Below, piece by piece: positions 52,752 to 62,184 of a stretch of DNA of 64,000 nt (positions are counted from its first letter, which is position 1; the number at the start of each line of letters is the position of its first letter). The stretch comes from Tamlana carrageenivorans. GTDB taxonomy: Bacteria > Bacteroidota > Bacteroidia > Flavobacteriales > Flavobacteriaceae. The DNA lies in contig NZ_CP025938.1 of the NCBI RefSeq assembly GCF_002893765.1, forward strand, positions 124,001-188,000, written 5' to 3'. Below the pieces are notes generated by a model. The model ran no database searches and was not told the origin of the DNA. It saw only the letters and a list, made by a program, of their open reading frames with translations. A program made the position numbers and the translations under genes.

Positions 52752-53867
52752 TTACTGCAAAAGCTTAGTAATTTCAGCCTCAAAACGCTCTAAAGTATAT
52801 TGCTGAGACCAGGTTGCGGCGGCTTTGGACATTTTATTTAAAGTAGTTTTATCGTGAAGCAAAGCGTAAAGTTTATTAAAATCGGCTGTAAAATCATTAG
52901 TCAACAAAAAACCTCGTTTTCCTGCATCTAACATATGAGGCACACAAGATACTGGTGTGGCGATTGGAATAACTCCAAAAAACATGGCTTCGGCTATGGC
53001 TTTTGGCCATCCTTCTGATTTCGATGGCAAAATCGAAAAGTGTGCTTCATTTAAGGCTTGCTTAATGACTTCTTTTGGCTGATTTCCTTTTAAACTTACT
53101 ATCGATTCTAGTTTGTGCTCAATAATATACTGTTGTAATAGTGCTCTTTGTGGCCCATCACCATAAAGGTCTAAATGTATCTCCAAACCTTTTTGAGAAA
53201 GCGCTTCAGCAATTTTAACAGCTTCTAAAGGTTGTTTTCCTTCTACCAAACTTCCCAAAAACACCATATTTAAGGGACCTGAAAACTCTTTAGGTTTTAC
53301 ATTTTTAACTTCGCTTTCTGAAAAAGATGCCGTAAAAAAAGGTTTGATATTTTCACTTTGATTCGGCCAATCGCCATACACTAACACCTGCATGTTCTTT
53401 GTTAAAAAGGTATTACTCAACAACCACCTTTGTAATTTATAAGTTATGGGTTGTTTAGCCTTAGGATCCCAATTCCCCGCATATTTAGCTGTTTTGGGTT
53501 TAGCCGGAAAAAACATTTGAACGAAACAGGCTAGTAAACCTATATTTCCTGGGCATCTTAAATGAATGTGGTCTACTCGATTCATAACCTTAAAAATTGA
53601 AAACACAATTTTAGGTATCACGAATATCGCTTTTAATGCATTTTTAAATGAAGTGATATCGAAATTAGGAATCTCAATTACTTTAATATGAGGGTGCTTA
53701 TATGCTATTTCGATTTTTGATGGCCTTTTACTAGATGATGGGGCTAAAATTATAATGTGTTCGACATATTTAGCCCACAAATTCATTTCCCTAACAAATG
53801 GTTCGTAGGCAAATATTTCGCCTTTCTGTTCATTATGAATAGCATGAGTAATGATTCCGAAAGTCAT
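52752..53867 (-). CDS. GT4-type glycosyltransferase
   Basis: A 371-residue GT-B enzyme. GPLNMVFLGSLVEGKQPLEAV opens the C-terminal domain and FSILPSKSEGWPKAIAEAMFFGVIPIATPVSCVPHML is the donor-binding site with the EX7E pattern. Substrates are unknown. It overlaps the upstream GT2 gene by 4 bp. Confidence 0.87.
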   Translation of the reverse strand: MTFGIITHAIHNEQKGEIFAYEPFVREMNLWAKYVEHIIILAPSSSKRPSKIEIAYKHPHIKVIEIPNFDITSFKNALKAIFVIPKIVFSIFKVMNRVDHIHLRCPGNIGLLACFVQMFFPAKPKTAKYAGNWDPKAKQPITYKLQRWLLSNTFLTKNMQVLVYGDWPNQSENIKPFFTASFSESEVKNVKPKEFSGPLNMVFLGSLVEGKQPLEAVKIAEALSQKGLEIHLDLYGDGPQRALLQQYIIEHKLESIVSLKGNQPKEVIKQALNEAHFSILPSKSEGWPKAIAEAMFFGVIPIATPVSCVPHMLDAGKRGFLLTNDFTADFNKLYALLHDKTTLNKMSKAAATWSQQYTLERFEAEITKLLQ

Positions 53868-54859
53868 CGTTCGATTTTAGGTGCATTAAAAAGTAAAGAT
53901 AACCAACCTACCACTCTACCCAAACTTTCGGTAAACGCTTCTGGTTTATTATTCGTATTTATCACATTAGAAAAGCGGACTAAAGTGAGTAAAAACGAAG
54001 TTGCATGCCATTTAACCACTGCTTTAAATTCAGGATTCGGATATTTTACTCGCCATACATACCAACCATTACGAATCACCATTTTACCATATTTATACTG
54101 ATTAGGGCGGCCAGCAACATCATGAAAATGTTCCAGTTGGGCTGCAGTATTTACATATAACTTCCCTCGTTTTGCCACACGCAATGAAAAATCGGCATCT
54201 TCATAAAGGCCGTAACCATCAAAATAGGTTGAAAATTTTAGGGTTTTGAAAATATTAAAACGGTAAGAAGCCACGCCTCCCATGAGCATTTCAACAGGAT
54301 AAACTTTACCACTCGGAGGTAAAAAACTAATAGAACGTCCGTGTGAAAAACTTGGCATCCAGCCTGGAGGCGCATCTGGGGTTAATCCAAAAGTGTGACG
54401 TATTTTAAAACGCGAAGGTTCACTGCGCATGAAACCATCATAATAATAAAAATCACTCTTTATTGGAGAACTTGCTACACTCCAAAGCACCTCATTAGTG
54501 ATATAACCCCCTACTGCTAAAGCTTCAGGATGCATTTTATATGTTGATATTAAAGCTTCAAAGTATTTTTTATCTAAAACCACATCATCATCTAAAAAGC
54601 AAACCACTTCACTAGTCGCATCAACATGATCAATTCCAAAATTACGTTGTTTGGTTAAGCCTCTTTGGTGTGCTTTTACTTTAAAATATTTTAAATGGTT
54701 AAAATGATTTTCGAGTAAAACCTTTTCGGTACGCGAATCAGTAGAACCATCTATAATTAAAATTTCATTTGGGTATAGAGTTTGTACAGCTACCGACCTC
54801 AACAGATTTAGTAATGCATCTGGGCGCATGTAGGTACAAACGATTAAAGTGAAATTCAT
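53864..54859 (-). CDS. GT2-family glycosyltransferase
   Basis: A 331-residue GT-A enzyme: MNFTLIVCTYMRPDALLNLLRSV, EILIIDGSTDSRTEKVL, and VVCFLDDDVVLDKKYFEALI with the DDD (DxD) metal site. GYGLYEDADFSLRVAKRGK is the conserved ED motif. The acceptor sugar is unknown. Upstream gene of a two-gene leftward unit. Confidence 0.87.
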   Translation of the reverse strand: MNFTLIVCTYMRPDALLNLLRSVAVQTLYPNEILIIDGSTDSRTEKVLLENHFNHLKYFKVKAHQRGLTKQRNFGIDHVDATSEVVCFLDDDVVLDKKYFEALISTYKMHPEALAVGGYITNEVLWSVASSPIKSDFYYYDGFMRSEPSRFKIRHTFGLTPDAPPGWMPSFSHGRSISFLPPSGKVYPVEMLMGGVASYRFNIFKTLKFSTYFDGYGLYEDADFSLRVAKRGKLYVNTAAQLEHFHDVAGRPNQYKYGKMVIRNGWYVWRVKYPNPEFKAVVKWHATSFLLTLVRFSNVINTNNKPEAFTESLGRVVGWLSLLFNAPKIER

Positions 54860-54970
54860 TTGGTTTATATTTTATGCCGTAGGTTTTGGGCTGTACGCTT
54901 TATGCTATATTTTTTAAGCAATTAGCTAGTCTTCTATTTCAATTAAACATCTAATGCTATTCAACTTACG

Positions 54971-55241
54971 CTTCGACAAGTTAAGCGCGACATAGTTTAT
55001 CAATTTTATCTTTTTCTGAGTTGTCACCCTGAGTCTGTAGAAGGGCAATCTTAACCCACGCTTTTAGTGTACTCCGAGAAGGCCTTAATTTACAGTTCTT
55101 CCTCTCCATTACACGATTCAACATTTAAACGATTATTTTAGCTTACGCTTCGACAAGCTCAGCGTGACATTCGATATTATCAATTACACGCTTACACAAA
55201 TTAACAATTTAACACGGCACTTCGACAAGCTCAGCGTGACA
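54971..55241. repeat. Three copies of the CGACAAGCTCAGCGTGAC motif
   Basis: CTTCGACAAGTTAAGCGCGAC at 54971, and CGACAAGCTCAGCGTGAC at about 55151 and 55223. A degraded opposite-strand copy (GTCACCCTGAGTCTGTAGAAG) lies at about 55023. They fill the gene-free 54860-55262 gap. Confidence 0.75.
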
Positions 55242-55262
55242 AACATATTCACAGTTGCACAA

Positions 55263-56312
55263 TTAAACATCATCCTCTTTCATGTCAACAAATTTCTTAT
55301 AAATTTCCATAAAATAACGCTCTCTTCTTAGAAATTTAAGCCACAGTTGTCGGTTTGAGGCTTGTAAGGCTTCAAATTCTTCTGCAGTTAAACTATTATG
55401 AAAATTCAATATTTGATTTTCCAAACTATCTGAGCTCTGACTATTTAAAATTACAACGTGTTTATTCCAATCGATGCTATCTTCTAAAGGTAACTTACAA
55501 TCGGTATCTAATAATATGGGAATACGTCCTACGGCCAAAGTTTCATATAAACGCACAGAAAAATTGCCCCGGCCTCGAATGCAAAACGTATACGCGTTCA
55601 CATAAATATTTTGAAAAAACTCCTTTTCCGTTTGATTTTTTCCTTCTTCAGTGCTTAAATCACCGCGATACTTATTTCTTAAAATAAAATTTGTTTTTAG
55701 ATTTTCACACCGCTCTAGCTTTCGAAGCACTTCGGCGCGTCTTATACTAGATGGGTAAAAAGTTTGAGCGTCTGCTGTTAGCCTGTTGGTTTGTCTTTTA
55801 GCATGAAATTTTAAATGATTCACGACTTCTTTTGTGTATTTCAAAAGGCCAGCTTGTGCATGACCAACAAAACCAATCGAGGGTTTATCAGCTTTTTTCA
55901 CTGAAACAAACCCGCTGTATTCTAACACCTTTTCATAAGGATCGCTTATAAATGAAGGCATCACAAAAGTGTGCTCTGGCAATTGACTTTTAAATCCGCC
56001 TAACCTGAACGTATAAGCGTTTTCAATTGAATTGGTAAAACCGTAATCCCCGGCTGTATAAACCCATAAGGGCTTATGATATGTTTTAGACATCTTATGT
56101 AAAGTATCAAATGCTTTTTGATGCTTAATAAACTCAGCATAATCTATAGGTATAATCATGACATCACAATCCTTTGCTTCATCAACCAAACTGAAATATT
56201 CTAATAAGCCCTTATGTTTTAAATAACACAAATCAAAAAGTAAGGGAAACACTTTTTTACGATAAGCTTCCGTTAAAAATGTTTTGTTGGTGTAGATTTT
56301 AAGCATGGCCAT
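55263..56312 (-). CDS. Exostosin-family glycosyltransferase
   Basis: I chose ATG 56312 (MAMLKIYTNKTFL), 349 residues; ATG 56306 is also possible. CIRGRGNFSVRLYETLAVGRIPILLDTDCKLPLEDSIDWNKHVV is the exostosin (GT47-type) signature, including the RxYE motif. Domain-wide resemblance to eukaryotic and bacterial exostosins is clear, but donor and acceptor are unknown. It overlaps the upstream GT2 gene by 14 bp. Confidence 0.8.
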   Translation of the reverse strand: MAMLKIYTNKTFLTEAYRKKVFPLLFDLCYLKHKGLLEYFSLVDEAKDCDVMIIPIDYAEFIKHQKAFDTLHKMSKTYHKPLWVYTAGDYGFTNSIENAYTFRLGGFKSQLPEHTFVMPSFISDPYEKVLEYSGFVSVKKADKPSIGFVGHAQAGLLKYTKEVVNHLKFHAKRQTNRLTADAQTFYPSSIRRAEVLRKLERCENLKTNFILRNKYRGDLSTEEGKNQTEKEFFQNIYVNAYTFCIRGRGNFSVRLYETLAVGRIPILLDTDCKLPLEDSIDWNKHVVILNSQSSDSLENQILNFHNSLTAEEFEALQASNRQLWLKFLRRERYFMEIYKKFVDMKEDDV

Positions 56313-57834
56313 TTTGACTTTTTTCTGATAGTAATTCCGCCCATTTTTCACTTTGTTTCCAACGTTTTAAGAAAGACCTTACCTTAAAAATGTTCAATTT
56401 ATGCATTTTAAAAAATAGAAGTAACTGATAGCCTTGAATTTGATGTATAGTGTAATACTTCTGTTTTAAATACATGATGGTTGGTGAAGGTTTAGGTTGA
56501 ATTTTTTCATGTTCCCAAGGTTGAACAAATGTTGATCGAAATCCGCCTCTAGGTGCTTTTAAATGCGTTATACACAAGTTTGGAAAATAAATAACGTCAA
56601 CACCAATATTACGTAGTTGCATGCCGAAATCGGTATCTTCACCATAACCAAATTCTAAACTCATATCGAAAGCCACTTTGTGTAAATATTTAGATTTAAC
56701 AAAGCTATTACCGGAGCCAAATATAGAAGTTTGATGAACTTTTTTATAAAATAATTCTTCATTAGGTTGTAGATAGCTGGTTAAAATAGCTTCTACACCG
56801 TACTGATTGGCACATTGCAAAACTTCAGCTAAAAGATTCGGAGCAAACCTATTGTCGTCATCATTTAAAAACACCCATTCACTTTGTACTTTACTTAAAG
56901 CTAAATTTCTTGCAAAACACGCCCCAGTTTGGTGCGTAAAGGTATGATCTATTTCAAATGGCCAGATTTCAGAACGTAGATAATGTAAATCGGAAACACT
57001 CTCAGGTTCCGGATTCTGTTCAACAATAATAATCCGCTTTGGCAGATGGCTTTGATTCCTTAAATCAGAAAGCACATCATATAAATAATCGGGACGACCT
57101 ATGGTTGGAATGATAACGTCTATGGTCGAAGGACCATCACCTTCTTGATTCCTCTTTTTTATGGAAATTGATTGTGGTTTGAATGACACTTGAGTCCGTT
57201 TGGCTGTAAACGTATGACACAAGGCATATAAAGAAATTGTTCTTTCATATATCCATTTATTTAAAAATAGTAACCACACCCAAACCCATTTATAATGTTG
57301 TTTAACAAACTTAAAAAGTAAATTAGTACTTGCTTGTTTCTCATGAGATGGCAGATCCTGTTTTAGTAAGCTAGGTTCGGAATAGCACCACAAACCCTGA
57401 GGCATTCCTAACTTAGCTATTGCATTTAAGGCATAAGAAAAATTCGTTGAATTCACTTCATTTTTAAACTGTAACAAATTACTAGTTTTGATGACACCAA
57501 CCAGTCCAGACATTTGCCATGTTGGATAACATACCTCTTTCTTGATATTAAGAAAGGGTGATTGTTCTACATAACCAATAGCATCTGGAAAAAAAGATTG
57601 TGAGCAGTAGGATAGACATTTTCTATCTAAAGCTGGGATCTTTGCAATATAATCGAAATCGACATATGAAACTGCTGATGCATGCTGCCATACCAAAATG
57701 TGGTTCGGGAATTGCTCGGCCAAATTATACATTACATTTAAAATGGTATCAGTTGCTTGAAAAACAATGTCGGTGTTCGTACTAATATCTTCTACACGAA
57801 GCACATGATGGTTGTTGTGGGTAAGTACTATCAT
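56299..57834 (-). CDS. GT2-family glycosyltransferase with N-terminal extension
   Basis: A 511-residue protein. Residues 1-225 are an unassigned region with a few GT-A-like patches (HILVWQHASAVSYVDFDYIAKIP). The GT2 domain runs from about 230: STIDVIIPTIGRPDYLYDVLSDL, ERVFLNDDD-type metal site in SEWVFLNDDDNRFAPNLL, FGSGNSFVKSKYL and FGYGEDTDFGMQLRNIG. It may be a fusion of two glycosyltransferase modules, the first degenerate. It overlaps the upstream GT4 gene by 4 bp. Confidence 0.83.
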   Translation of the reverse strand: MIVLTHNNHHVLRVEDISTNTDIVFQATDTILNVMYNLAEQFPNHILVWQHASAVSYVDFDYIAKIPALDRKCLSYCSQSFFPDAIGYVEQSPFLNIKKEVCYPTWQMSGLVGVIKTSNLLQFKNEVNSTNFSYALNAIAKLGMPQGLWCYSEPSLLKQDLPSHEKQASTNLLFKFVKQHYKWVWVWLLFLNKWIYERTISLYALCHTFTAKRTQVSFKPQSISIKKRNQEGDGPSTIDVIIPTIGRPDYLYDVLSDLRNQSHLPKRIIIVEQNPEPESVSDLHYLRSEIWPFEIDHTFTHQTGACFARNLALSKVQSEWVFLNDDDNRFAPNLLAEVLQCANQYGVEAILTSYLQPNEELFYKKVHQTSIFGSGNSFVKSKYLHKVAFDMSLEFGYGEDTDFGMQLRNIGVDVIYFPNLCITHLKAPRGGFRSTFVQPWEHEKIQPKPSPTIMYLKQKYYTIHQIQGYQLLLFFKMHKLNIFKVRSFLKRWKQSEKWAELLSEKSQNGHA

Positions 57835-58979
57835 GGTTTTATAAGTTTCTTATAAAATTCTACATTCTTAGTCACCTGTTTCTCCATATCAAAATGATCT
57901 TCAACATACGCTCTTGCTGCCTTTCCCATTTCCAAGCATTTCGATTTACTATTGAAAAGTGCTTTGATTTTTTCAGCATACACCCCATGATCTTTGGGAT
58001 GGACTAAATAACCACTTTGTCCATCTTCCATAAGTTCTTTCGCCCAGCCAATATTGCTGTTTACCACAGGTTTTTGCATGGCCATAGCCTCGATAGTTAC
58101 CATGCCTAAAGTTTCGGCATAGGTAGGAAACACACAAGCTTGAGCGTCTTGAATATGGTTTTGAATGGCATCATAGGGTAATTTTCCTAAATAATGCACA
58201 TCATTTAAATCTTCTTCAGAAAAACCTTCCTTTAGCAAGCTCCATGTTGAATGGTTCCCTGTTTGAATATCGGATGCATCACTACCAATAAGTTTTAGCG
58301 TTGCTTGAGGGTATTCCTGCCTAACTTTTTTAAAAATTTCAGGCAGTTCAAGAACCCCTTTTTTGCGTATAAGTGTCCCTAAATACAAAATACTGTATGG
58401 TGTATACATTTCTGGATGAGTATTCGTGAACCCCTCTAACTGTAAGCCGTAGTGAATGGTTTTAATGGGCTTGTTTTTAATATTAAACAGCATTTTAGAC
58501 AGTTCTCCTGCAAAATTAGTGGGTGCTATGTAGGCTTGAGCCCCGCGAACAGCTAAAGTTTCAAACCACTTATTTTTAAGTTTTTGAGAGCGTTGTTCTA
58601 AATGGCAAAAATAGGTATCACTACCATGAAAACGCATCACCACAGGTACCGAAAACTTCATAAAAGCAGAAATACCTGTCCAATCGGGAACCTCTAAAAG
58701 TTGGATTTGCTCCTGGGATATTATGTTCTGAACTTCATTTTGAATGTATTTACGATAGTTATACCATTTTGCAAAAGCAAAGTCCTTATCAGTTATTAAA
58801 TAAAAATGAATCCCTTCTTCGACAAAGTCTTCAGTTTGTTTTTGACCATATACAAATACATAAACAGCATGCCCATGCCTGACTAAGGCCTTTGTTAAAT
58901 TACCTATACTTGTTCCTAACCCTGCAGCATGATTTACTTTAGGGTGTGGGTATTCTGGGGTTAGGAAGGCTATTTTCAT
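57831..58979 (-). CDS. GT4-type glycosyltransferase
   Basis: A 382-residue GT-B enzyme. MKIAFLTPEYPHPKVNHAAGLGTSIGNLTKAL is the N-terminal acceptor side; ILYLGTLIRKKGVLELPEIF and CVFPTYAETLGMVTIEAMAMQKPVVNSNIGWAKELMEDGQSGYLVHP form the donor side. Substrates unknown. It overlaps the SGNH-like gene by 4 bp. Confidence 0.88.
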   Translation of the reverse strand: MKIAFLTPEYPHPKVNHAAGLGTSIGNLTKALVRHGHAVYVFVYGQKQTEDFVEEGIHFYLITDKDFAFAKWYNYRKYIQNEVQNIISQEQIQLLEVPDWTGISAFMKFSVPVVMRFHGSDTYFCHLEQRSQKLKNKWFETLAVRGAQAYIAPTNFAGELSKMLFNIKNKPIKTIHYGLQLEGFTNTHPEMYTPYSILYLGTLIRKKGVLELPEIFKKVRQEYPQATLKLIGSDASDIQTGNHSTWSLLKEGFSEEDLNDVHYLGKLPYDAIQNHIQDAQACVFPTYAETLGMVTIEAMAMQKPVVNSNIGWAKELMEDGQSGYLVHPKDHGVYAEKIKALFNSKSKCLEMGKAARAYVEDHFDMEKQVTKNVEFYKKLIKP

Positions 58980-59866
58980 AAATTAAAACGTGATATAATA
59001 GTATCCGTAAAAACTTTAGCGCCTTTCTCATTTACATGTCCACAATTCTTAAACATTGAAGGCTTCGTTAATACCCTCGATAAATCTGTAAAATTTGGTA
59101 ATTTCATTTTTAATTTTTCTAAATAATTATTTGAATTTAGATTAGAACAAAATGGTGCGCAAAAGAAAGTTAATTCCACACCGCTATCCTTACAAATCGC
59201 AACCATTTCTTCAATGTTTCTATTGCGTTCAAGAATGGTTTTAGGTAAATCAAAACCGTTTATATCATCAGCATTCATTTGTCCACTAAGCGGTGAAAAA
59301 CCGTCATACAAATTTATCTTAGGTTTTTTACCAACGGCACTTGCCACTAGCTCCCTAAACCCTAACCGAAAATCACTCGTAGCATACCTATAAAATGGAA
59401 TGTAATAGTTAATGTTAAAATCTTCATCTACCTTATGAAAATAATCCTGAATGACTGAATTACCTGTTATAAAAGGTAAAACTTGAGTTCGAACAATTTC
59501 TGAGTTCCAGTCAAAATTATATATATAATCAACTTGAACAAACATCCTTTTTATTTTAACCTTTTTAGAAACCAAAAGTCTTAAAAAAATATTTATATCA
59601 TCTAGTCTTGCTCCTTGAGTTCCCAGGTTTAATACTCGTTTTCCCGTTATCCGTTCAATTTCTGAACTCATTATAAAATTCTCAACTCTTGAGCTTCCTA
59701 AAAACACATAGTCTATAGTTTCTCCTTCTTCAAGGCTTAATATAAATTGTGTTTTATTTCGTGGTACAGCATTCGAATACACTTTAGTATATAGCGTATC
59801 TAACAAATACAAAGAAACTATGCTTATAAAAACTATTAAAAGTATGTATTTTAAAAATTTACCCAT
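58976..59866 (-). CDS. SGNH-like membrane-anchored protein, partner of MBOAT acyltransferase
   Basis: A 296-residue protein with one N-terminal membrane anchor (YILLIVFISIVSLYLLDTLY). VFLGSSRVENF gives a GSSR block I, NLGTQGA a block II, and CGHVNEKGAKVF a late His, as in SGNH/AlgJ/DltD-like proteins that transfer acyl groups outside the membrane. It starts 1 bp after the MBOAT stop. It is a paralogue of the protein encoded at 61283-62179. Confidence 0.72.
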   Translation of the reverse strand: MGKFLKYILLIVFISIVSLYLLDTLYTKVYSNAVPRNKTQFILSLEEGETIDYVFLGSSRVENFIMSSEIERITGKRVLNLGTQGARLDDINIFLRLLVSKKVKIKRMFVQVDYIYNFDWNSEIVRTQVLPFITGNSVIQDYFHKVDEDFNINYYIPFYRYATSDFRLGFRELVASAVGKKPKINLYDGFSPLSGQMNADDINGFDLPKTILERNRNIEEMVAICKDSGVELTFFCAPFCSNLNSNNYLEKLKMKLPNFTDLSRVLTKPSMFKNCGHVNEKGAKVFTDTIISRFNL

Positions 59867-61057
59867 TTAAAATTGAAAATAAATAAAATCCTGAGGGTTA
59901 GAATAACTTCCAAATACCATAATTCCAATTAATACCATACATAACTTTAATAATGACCATTTCCCCGAAATAGGTTCTTCCCTTAATCGACTAAACCACT
60001 CAATAATAACAAACCCTCCTATTAAAAGTAAAAGTTCTACAGAATAACGTTCTACAGATAAGTATTCTATACCAAACTTAAATTCAAAAAGTTTGTTGAT
60101 ATAGCTAAAAGCCTCTGCTATATTTGAAGCTCTAAAAAAAATCCAAGCAAAACAAGTTAAACTGAAGGTGATTAAAATCTTTGGTAATTCTCTAAACAAA
60201 CTTTTAGTTTTATCCTCTCCGATTTCATCTAGGTTGTTACGATTTCTTTTTAACAGAAGTAAAGGTAAAAAATAGCATGCATTTAAGAGTCCCCATACGA
60301 TAAAAGTCCAGTTAGCCCCATGCCAAAAGCCACTTACAATAAAAATAATAAACACATTTCGAATTTGATTACTAATACGCCCCTTCGATCCCCCTAAGGG
60401 AATATACAAATAGTCTCTAAACCAAGTTGACAGTGAAATATGCCATCGCCTCCAGAATTCAGCTATATCCCTACTAAAATATGGGTATTTAAAATTTGTT
60501 CTCAAATTGAAGCCTAACATCCTAGCCAAACCGATAGCCATATCTGAATAGCCTGAAAAATCTCCATAAATCTGAAAAGCAAAATAAATACTACCTAAAA
60601 CTAAAGTAGATGAATTTAAACTTTCATAATTCTCAAAAATAGTATTTGTATATACCGCACAAGAATCTGCTATTACCACTTTTTTAAACAATCCCCAAAT
60701 AAATAGGTTTACTCCTGAAACAGCCTGATTATAGTTAAAATTTCGTTTTATACTAAACTGGGGTAATAAATGAGTGGCTCGTTCGATAGGTCCTGCTACT
60801 AATTGAGGAAAAAAAGCAACATAAGCCCCAAAATTAATTATGTTTTTACTTGGTTTCAATTTTCCTCTATATACATCAATGGTATAACTCAAAGTTTGAA
60901 AAGTGTAAAATGAAATTCCTACAGGTAAAATAATATTCATAGTGTGTACAGACGTTTGAACACCTAAAGACTCCCATAGTAACACCCAATTATCAACAAA
61001 AAAATTATAATATTTAAATATCATTAACATTCCTAAATTTGAAAAAAGACTTAACAT
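59867..61057 (-). CDS. MBOAT-family O-acyltransferase, main part (frame-disrupted gene)
   Basis: 396 codons with about nine membrane helices. FFPQLVAGPIERATHLLPQF, FWRRWHISLSTWFRDYLYIPLGGSKG and FWHGANWTFIVWGLLNACYF (active-site His) are AlgI/DltB-type MBOAT motifs. The normal N-terminus is missing: it lies in another frame at 61051-61293. In a -1 frame at the A8 tract (61066-61073) the two parts join as ...KKRWLMLSLFSNLGMLMIFKYYNFF, the expected family sequence. Either the gene is mutated, phase-variable, or read by frameshifting. Its product would bring acyl groups across the membrane for O-acetylation of the polysaccharide. Confidence 0.82.
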   Translation of the reverse strand: MLSLFSNLGMLMIFKYYNFFVDNWVLLWESLGVQTSVHTMNIILPVGISFYTFQTLSYTIDVYRGKLKPSKNIINFGAYVAFFPQLVAGPIERATHLLPQFSIKRNFNYNQAVSGVNLFIWGLFKKVVIADSCAVYTNTIFENYESLNSSTLVLGSIYFAFQIYGDFSGYSDMAIGLARMLGFNLRTNFKYPYFSRDIAEFWRRWHISLSTWFRDYLYIPLGGSKGRISNQIRNVFIIFIVSGFWHGANWTFIVWGLLNACYFLPLLLLKRNRNNLDEIGEDKTKSLFRELPKILITFSLTCFAWIFFRASNIAEAFSYINKLFEFKFGIEYLSVERYSVELLLLIGGFVIIEWFSRLREEPISGKWSLLKLCMVLIGIMVFGSYSNPQDFIYFQF

Positions 61058-61293
61058 GAGCCATCTTTTTTTTGTTTTTTCAAGTTTGAAGCTTGAATTC
61101 TTTTTGTTACATAAAAATCAACATAGGTACTAAAAATTATTAGTGATAAAAATCTATAGTCCCAACATCCATAAAACACATAACTTGTAATTAGAATAAA
61201 AGCATTCTGAATTTTTAAATTTGTATTTAAGGTCCAATAGACACTAAATACAACCACAAAAAATAAGAGAAATGTAAATGAATTAAATAGCAT
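61051..61293 (-). CDS. MBOAT-family O-acyltransferase, N-terminal part
   Basis: 80 codons beginning MLFNSFTFLLFFVVVFSVYWTL, the usual start of AlgI-like MBOAT proteins, and continuing ITSYVFYGCWDYRFLSLIIFSTYVDFYVTKRIQ. After KKQKK the frame leaves the family sequence and stops (DGSC-stop) 22 bases past the A8 tract. It overlaps the downstream part by 7 bp (ATGTTAA), and the upstream SGNH-like gene ends inside its first 11 bp. Confidence 0.8.
   Translation of the reverse strand: MLFNSFTFLLFFVVVFSVYWTLNTNLKIQNAFILITSYVFYGCWDYRFLSLIIFSTYVDFYVTKRIQASNLKKQKKDGSC
61066..61073 (-). repeat. A8 homopolymer at the MBOAT frameshift
   Basis: The coding strand reads A6-C-A8-G (61080 to 61065). Zero frame is AAA AAA CAA AAA AAA GAT; slipping back one base gives AGA TGG and opens the long frame. 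Such tracts are typical of slipped-strand switching or transcript slippage. Confidence 0.6.
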
Positions 61294-62179
61294 TATTTGG
61301 TTGATTTTTTTTTAAATAGTTCGAAAATATTTTTGAGAATTTTAAGGCTCCAGTTTCATTTAAATGGTATCCATTTTTAAAACTCAAATCGTCTTGTATT
61401 GCTTTTGAAAAATCTATTATCCCAGGAACCTTAATTTCTAAAGAATCTATAAAACTTAATTTTTTAGTATCACTTCTAAAAGGCGTAACAAAATACTTAA
61501 TATTTAAATTATTGGCTCGTTTAAAGGCTTCTAGTCTATTTATATAATCATTGGAATCAATAATTTTATCCGGTAAAACCCGTTGCCATGTATTACCATA
61601 ACCATGCAAAGGCTCAAACCCTTTATTTTTTAATAAAGAATTGTCTTTTTTAAATAACATAGATAATTGAGACCTTAACCCTAGCTTACTATCATTGTTA
61701 GCATAGTTATAAAAAGGTAAATATCTCAAGAGGTAATAATCCGCTTCATCTTTAAAATAATCATTTACAGCATTATAATTCTTAATATATGGCAATAGCT
61801 GGTAAGTTAAAAAACGAGATTTATTTAATGAATTATAATAATAATCTAACTGCACAAATAAAGTATTATAGGTTATTCGATTCTCCTTTAAAAGCTTAGC
61901 TATACAAAGAACATCTTTAGGTTGAGCATCCATAATCCCCAAGTTTATGGTATTTAAACCCAATTCATCATCAAAAACTTCAGGAATAATTGTATTTACA
62001 ACTCTTGACGAACCTATAAAAATTATATCGTAGTGCTTGTCTTTTTGATCTAATAGAAATTTAACTCTATTTACTCTTTTTCCATTGTGATACATCCTAT
62101 TATAAATTTCGTCTAGGACGAAAGCGAACAAAATACATGCTACAAATAGACTTATTATGACTTTAGCAAATCTTAGCAT
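61283..62179 (-). CDS. SGNH-like membrane-anchored protein, second paralogue
   Basis: I chose ATG 62179 (MLRFAKVIISLFVACILFAFVLDEIY), 298 residues; the longer frame from 62221 would overlap the upstream gene. IIFIGSSRVVNTIIPEVF, TINLGIMDAQPKDVLCI and GYHLNETGALKFSKIF parallel the first paralogue (58976-59866). One sits on each side of the MBOAT gene, so they probably act with it in acyl transfer to glycan. Confidence 0.72.
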   Translation of the reverse strand: MLRFAKVIISLFVACILFAFVLDEIYNRMYHNGKRVNRVKFLLDQKDKHYDIIFIGSSRVVNTIIPEVFDDELGLNTINLGIMDAQPKDVLCIAKLLKENRITYNTLFVQLDYYYNSLNKSRFLTYQLLPYIKNYNAVNDYFKDEADYYLLRYLPFYNYANNDSKLGLRSQLSMLFKKDNSLLKNKGFEPLHGYGNTWQRVLPDKIIDSNDYINRLEAFKRANNLNIKYFVTPFRSDTKKLSFIDSLEIKVPGIIDFSKAIQDDLSFKNGYHLNETGALKFSKIFSNYLKKNQPNNAI

Positions 62180-62184
62180 TAACT

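Noticed and set aside
61051..61293. The 80-residue ORF as an independent small membrane protein
   Set aside because: Its sequence is the standard MBOAT N-terminus and it joins the long ORF by one base shift, so it is part of that gene.
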